Below are positions 39,863-43,195 of a DNA stretch of 43,195 nt, piece after piece. The stretch is from SAR202 cluster bacterium. Its GTDB lineage: Bacteria; Chloroflexota; Dehalococcoidia; Lucifugimonadales; UBA3495. Where the stretch lies: contig VGZV01000022.1 in the NCBI GenBank assembly GCA_016872385.1, positions 1 to 43,195 on the forward strand, in the 5' to 3' direction. The position numbers were made by a program, and so were the translations under genes. Position 1 is the first letter of the stretch. The number at the start of each line of letters is the position of its first letter. The notes below the pieces were generated by a model, which worked only from the letters and a program-made list of their open reading frames with translations, ran no database searches and was not told the origin of the DNA.

Positions 39863-41560
39863 TTAGCCCCTGGGGGGGCGGGCCTGCACTTCCGCCAAGC
39901 GGGCGGGGCGAGGCATCTCATCGGGGTCGGTGGCAATCTCGATGATGCTGGGGCCTGGCGCATCCAGGGCCTTTAGCAAAGCATCGCCCACGTCTTGGGG
40001 CCGCTCCACGAATATGCCGGTGCCGCCAAAAGCCTCCGCCAGCTTGTCAAACTGGGGGTTCTTGATGTCTGCACCCACGTACCGCTGGTTGAATGCGTAC
40101 CGCTGGTAGGCCTTTTCCGACCCCCAGCAGTTGTTGTTCATCACCACTGAGACAACTTTCAGGTCATACTGAACCGCGGTGGCAAACTCCTGCACGTTGA
40201 ACAGGAAGCCGCCGTCGCCGTTGAAGTTCACCACCGGCCGGTCGGGCGCGGCGAACTTGGCTCCCAAGGAGGCCGGGAAGCTGAACCCCAGTCCACCCAA
40301 TTCCAGGGGAGAGATGAGGCTGCGGGGGTGATAAAAGTTGAGCCTGTCCTGGGAGAAGTTGGGCGCCAAACCCGCATCAAAGGCGATGATTGCATCCCGT
40401 GGCATAACTTTACGCAATTCTGCGTACACCCGTTGGGGCTTCATGGGCAGGGAAGACAACCGGCCTTCGCCGTCCAGCCTGGCCTTGCGGCGGGCAACCC
40501 AGTCGCCAATCTCCGCAACCCACTGAGCGTTAGGCCGGGGTTCCGCATCGCGCACCTGGCGCAACATACTTTGCAGCACCGCCTTGGCGTCACCCTCTAC
40601 ACCCACGGTCACGGGGTAATTGCGCCCAATTTCCACCGGGTCAATTTCAATCTGGATGATTTGAGCGCCAGCGGGGATAAAGCGGTGGTCGTAAAAAGTG
40701 GTGGACTGGGCCAGGCGGGTGCCTGCCGCCAGGATTACGTCGGCCTGGCGAATGGCCTCAATGGCCTCCGGCGCGCCCATGCGGCCCAGGTGTCCCAGGA
40801 AGTGGGGATGGTCGCTGGGCACGGCGTCCGCCCGCCCGTAGGAAGTGACAATGGCCGCGCCGGTCAGTTCGGCCAGCTGGGTCACTTCTTCGGCAGCGTT
40901 GCTCCATTGTATTCCGCCGCCAGCCAGTATCACGGGGCGTTGTGCGCCCAGCAGCACGCGCGCCGCCTTTTCCACCAGGCTGGGGTCGCCGGGAGCGCGG
41001 GTCTGGCCTGACCGGTAATTTTCCGGTGGCATTACGTCCACATCAATTTCTGCCCCGGGCATCAGGTCCCGGGGGATGTCCACCAGCACCGGCCCCATCT
41101 TGCCGGAGGTGGCCACCCGGAAGGCGTGGCGCAGGGCATCAGGCAGGCGCTCTACCGTATTTATCTGGAACGAGGCTTTGGTGATGGGCCGGAAAAGCGA
41201 CACCTGGTCGAACTCCTGGGTGGAGGCCCGGTTCTGGTGCTCCCGCGAGGCCGAGGGGGCCAGGACCACCACCGGCGCATGGGAGACAAAGGCGGAGGCG
41301 ATGCCGTAGGACAGGTTGACTACTCCAGGCCCATTGGTGACCAGACACACAGAGGGCTTGCCGGAGATACGGCTGAAACCGTCGCACATCAGCGCTGCGC
41401 CCTGCTCGTGGCGGGTGCCAATAAACTGCATGTCGGTGCGGTCATAAAGGGGGTCCAGAATATCCAGGAAGGAGGACCCCACAATGCCAAAGATGTGGGT
41501 TACTCCTTCCTGCTTCAGCATCTCAATGACGGCTTCGCCTGCTTTCATCCGTTGGGCCAC
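39863..41560 (-). CDS. ThDP-dependent enzyme, acetolactate synthase/sulfoacetaldehyde acetyltransferase-like
   Basis: The 565-residue protein has the three-domain ThDP fold: N-terminal pyrimidine-binding domain with catalytic Glu in R-H-E-Q-G-A-A-L-M, central domain (A-R-V-L-L-G-A-Q-R-P-V-I-L-A-G-G-G), and C-terminal G-D-G-G-F-L-F...V-V-M-N-N-N. The N-N-N-C-W-G-S-E-K block and A-F-G-I-V-G-S-S-F-like start are closer to sulfoacetaldehyde acetyltransferase and related enzymes than to classical IlvB, but a clear Xsc call is not justified. I chose GTG 41560, with GAGGTGG five bases before it; TTG 41581 is the longer option. No small regulatory subunit (IlvN) follows. Confidence 0.85.
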   Translation of the reverse strand: MAQRMKAGEAVIEMLKQEGVTHIFGIVGSSFLDILDPLYDRTDMQFIGTRHEQGAALMCDGFSRISGKPSVCLVTNGPGVVNLSYGIASAFVSHAPVVVLAPSASREHQNRASTQEFDQVSLFRPITKASFQINTVERLPDALRHAFRVATSGKMGPVLVDIPRDLMPGAEIDVDVMPPENYRSGQTRAPGDPSLVEKAARVLLGAQRPVILAGGGIQWSNAAEEVTQLAELTGAAIVTSYGRADAVPSDHPHFLGHLGRMGAPEAIEAIRQADVILAAGTRLAQSTTFYDHRFIPAGAQIIQIEIDPVEIGRNYPVTVGVEGDAKAVLQSMLRQVRDAEPRPNAQWVAEIGDWVARRKARLDGEGRLSSLPMKPQRVYAELRKVMPRDAIIAFDAGLAPNFSQDRLNFYHPRSLISPLELGGLGFSFPASLGAKFAAPDRPVVNFNGDGGFLFNVQEFATAVQYDLKVVSVVMNNNCWGSEKAYQRYAFNQRYVGADIKNPQFDKLAEAFGGTGIFVERPQDVGDALLKALDAPGPSIIEIATDPDEMPRPARLAEVQARPPRG

Positions 41561-41647
41561 GCTTACCACCTCGTCAAGCAATAGACTACAGAAAGTCCCT
41601 TATCCAGATTGCCAGCAGTTTACCATAAAGTCCCTAGCATTAGGGAG

Positions 41648-41828
41648 GATATAGCCGTCAGAGCAATCGTATTCTCGGCTATCTGTTGGTCGAGTAGTCC
41701 CGACGGTGTTGGGACGTATCGAGACCACATGGCGTACTGATTTCGATACGTCCCGATTTCATCAGGGCTACTCAATCAGCGGCGCCCCTACAGATGGATG
41801 GACGTGCGATTGCCCTGATATAGCCGTC
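41648..41828. repeat. Inverted-repeat element flanked by 12-base direct repeats
   Basis: Arms 41688-41724 and 41741-41777 are 37-base imperfect inverted repeats (26 of 37 matches by eye) around a 16-base loop, containing GGGACGTATCGA in each. GATATAGCCGTC occurs directly on both sides (41648-41659 and 41817-41828). No ORF is present. It looks like a non-autonomous mobile hairpin (MITE-like) in the 346-base gap between the ThDP enzyme and the membrane protein, and it is the main content of that gap. Confidence 0.65.
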
Positions 41829-41927
41829 CTTCGGCGTTGACAGGCCACGACAGCGGCGGTAGAGTCGGAAAATGGGCCACGTCCGGATACCGCACTTTAT
41901 CGTGACCATTCCGATGGAGGGGTTTTC

Positions 41928-43040
41928 ATGACCACACCGCCCATGAGCCGCATTCCTTCGCCTCCGCCAGACCAGCTTACAGTGGGTGCGCCGCCGCCGG
42001 ACGAGCTTGACGGTGAGTCCCCAGCTTGGGAGGGTGCTGGCCTGGCTTCCTTGTTGCGGGAGCTGCGGGCGGAGGTGCAGGACCTGCAAAAGGTGCTTGA
42101 ACTGGTGGCCAGCGGACAAACTACCATGGCCAGCTATGCCCCCTACGTCACAAAGACCATGCGGGACCTGGCTGGGCTGGTGGGGCAGATTCACGATGGC
42201 GGTGGGGACCACAGCGATACCATCAGGCACCTACATAATCTTTACAAGCAGATGAAGGATAACCCCCTTCTCAAGGATCCAGCCACGGAGCTTTCAGCCC
42301 AGGAGCAGCTGCACCAGCTGAACATCCTGAACGGCCTTTGCCGGGAAGTCATGCTGTGGGTGGGCTACCTGACCATCCCCGAGCGCCTCAACAGTTGGCT
42401 GGCCGGCGCACGGCCCGGATACTACATTCCCTTCCATGACGTGTTCGCCAATGAAGTGCCGAATTTTGATGACCGCGTAGCCATCTTGAACTCCCTGGCC
42501 TGGTCGCCGGAGGTGGTCCAGGGCGGTCTGGTGGATGCCGATTCAGGACTGATTTACAAATATTCGCAAAGCCCAGCGCGCCGCCTTGTCAGTTTCTTAT
42601 TGCTGGCCGTGGCAGGGGGCATTGCTGTCGCTGTGGTGGCAGGAGCCGCCTACTTGCGGGTGCCATCCTGGCCTTTGAGCCCCAGCCACCTGTCGGCTTT
42701 GCTCATCGGCTGGGGCGCGGTGCTGGCTGGAGTGGTGGTGCACGTGGGAATTGGCACCGCCAAACGCATGCAATCGCAGCGCGGCCGCCCGCCTGTGCTG
42801 TCGCCGGGCGACCTGCCGCTGCTGGTCAACGCCAAAGTAGGCCAGCTGCTACTGAAGCTCCTGCTCACTCTGGTGGGGTTCTTCGGCCTGGTGTTTGCCG
42901 CCGGCGTTGAACAGGTGACGCCTATGAATGCATTTCTGGTGGGTTATGCCCTGGACAGCGTGGTGGAACTGTTCTCCTCCTCGCTGGAGCTTCGGGCTAG
43001 CGCCAGGGTGGCGGCCCTCAAGGAGCAACTGGGCCGTTAG
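41928..43040 (+). CDS. Membrane protein of unknown function
   Basis: The 370-residue protein is not a family I recognise. It has a Pro-rich disordered N-terminus (1-30), a coiled helix (about 40-65, L-L-R-E-L-R-A-E-V-Q-D-L-Q-K-V-L), a soluble middle, and four hydrophobic segments at roughly 222-246, 258-280, 308-330 and 333-352. The end A-S-A-R-V-A-A-L-K-E-Q-L-G is charged. No signal peptide. GGAGGGG lies before the ATG. It is alone in its orientation here; neighbours give no functional hint. Confidence 0.75.
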   Translation: MTTPPMSRIPSPPPDQLTVGAPPPDELDGESPAWEGAGLASLLRELRAEVQDLQKVLELVASGQTTMASYAPYVTKTMRDLAGLVGQIHDGGGDHSDTIRHLHNLYKQMKDNPLLKDPATELSAQEQLHQLNILNGLCREVMLWVGYLTIPERLNSWLAGARPGYYIPFHDVFANEVPNFDDRVAILNSLAWSPEVVQGGLVDADSGLIYKYSQSPARRLVSFLLLAVAGGIAVAVVAGAAYLRVPSWPLSPSHLSALLIGWGAVLAGVVVHVGIGTAKRMQSQRGRPPVLSPGDLPLLVNAKVGQLLLKLLLTLVGFFGLVFAAGVEQVTPMNAFLVGYALDSVVELFSSSLELRASARVAALKEQLGR

Positions 43041-43195
43041 GGCCCAATTCTGCGGGGCTGTTCTAGTCTCCGCATTTCTGCCGGGGCGTGTATAAGGGTG
43101 TGCTTCCGTAGCCAACCAGGGCACAGCAAGCAGCTCCCTACGATTAGGCCGAGGATGAATCAGCCCTGTAGCCGTAGCTATACCCATTGACATCA

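Noticed and set aside
43187..43192. TTGACA at the right edge as a promoter
   Set aside because: The window ends before a -10 could be read.
1..43195. CRISPR arrays
   Set aside because: No regularly spaced direct repeats were seen anywhere.

Overview
This window looks like chromosomal DNA from a GC-rich bacterium, most likely an uncultured Chloroflexota (Dehalococcoidia/SAR202-like). The lineage call is inference. It rests on a LLM-type flavin oxidoreductase, split two-subunit transketolase genes, a paired-HhH/uracil glycosylase repair set, many short hairpin repeats between genes, and the style of the hypothetical proteins. Most genes are housekeeping genes packed into short, overlapping operons. 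Only the first 141 bases (end of an IS5-type transposase) and a few low-GC patches look acquired.

Layout. 1-7.5 kb: transposase tail, LLM oxidoreductase, FAH-family hydrolase, M16 peptidase, metallo-beta-lactamase-fold hydrolase and uvrA. 7.6-9.1 kb: a 46-codon antitoxin-like ORF and a frameshifted Apea-like HEPN gene. 9.2-15.1 kb (minus strand): a compact nine-gene chain read ybeY-dnaX-ebfC-[TPR protein]-[PIN nuclease]-recR-recO-[58-aa carboxylase-like small subunit]-[biotin carrier], in which nearly all junctions overlap. 15.2-16 kb: an AT-rich HEPN-like gene and tRNA-Glu(UUC). 16.2-17.6 kb: ffh. 18-22 kb: two paralogous family-5 substrate-binding lipoproteins with matching promoters and no permease genes beside them. 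22-25 kb (minus): amidohydrolase, mug, thpR, alkA. 25-27 kb: two-subunit transketolase. 27-30 kb (minus): proB, DUF2283, proA, and an acidic 101-aa protein. 30.3-33.9 kb: mfd, whose stop codon overlaps that of the convergent cysS. 33.9-36.2 kb: cysS fused to a family-2 glycosyltransferase with a histidine-rich tail. 36.3-38.7 kb: FAD oxidase, cyclophilin-like protein, FmdB zinc ribbon and DUF971. 38.7-41.6 kb: SAM methyltransferase and a ThDP enzyme. 41.6-43 kb: an inverted-repeat element and a membrane protein of unknown function.

Functional themes. DNA repair and replication dominate (uvrA, mfd, recR, recO, dnaX, alkA, mug), with RNA metabolism (ybeY, thpR, ffh, cysS, tRNA-Glu), proline synthesis (proA, proB) and peptide or oligomer uptake (two lipoproteins). 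The most unusual objects are the cysteinyl-tRNA synthetase-glycosyltransferase-polyhistidine fusion, the TPR/PIN pair built into the dnaX-ebfC-recR operon, and the orphan biotin carrier with its tiny partner gene coupled to recO.

All family assignments come from reading motifs by eye. No database search was possible.
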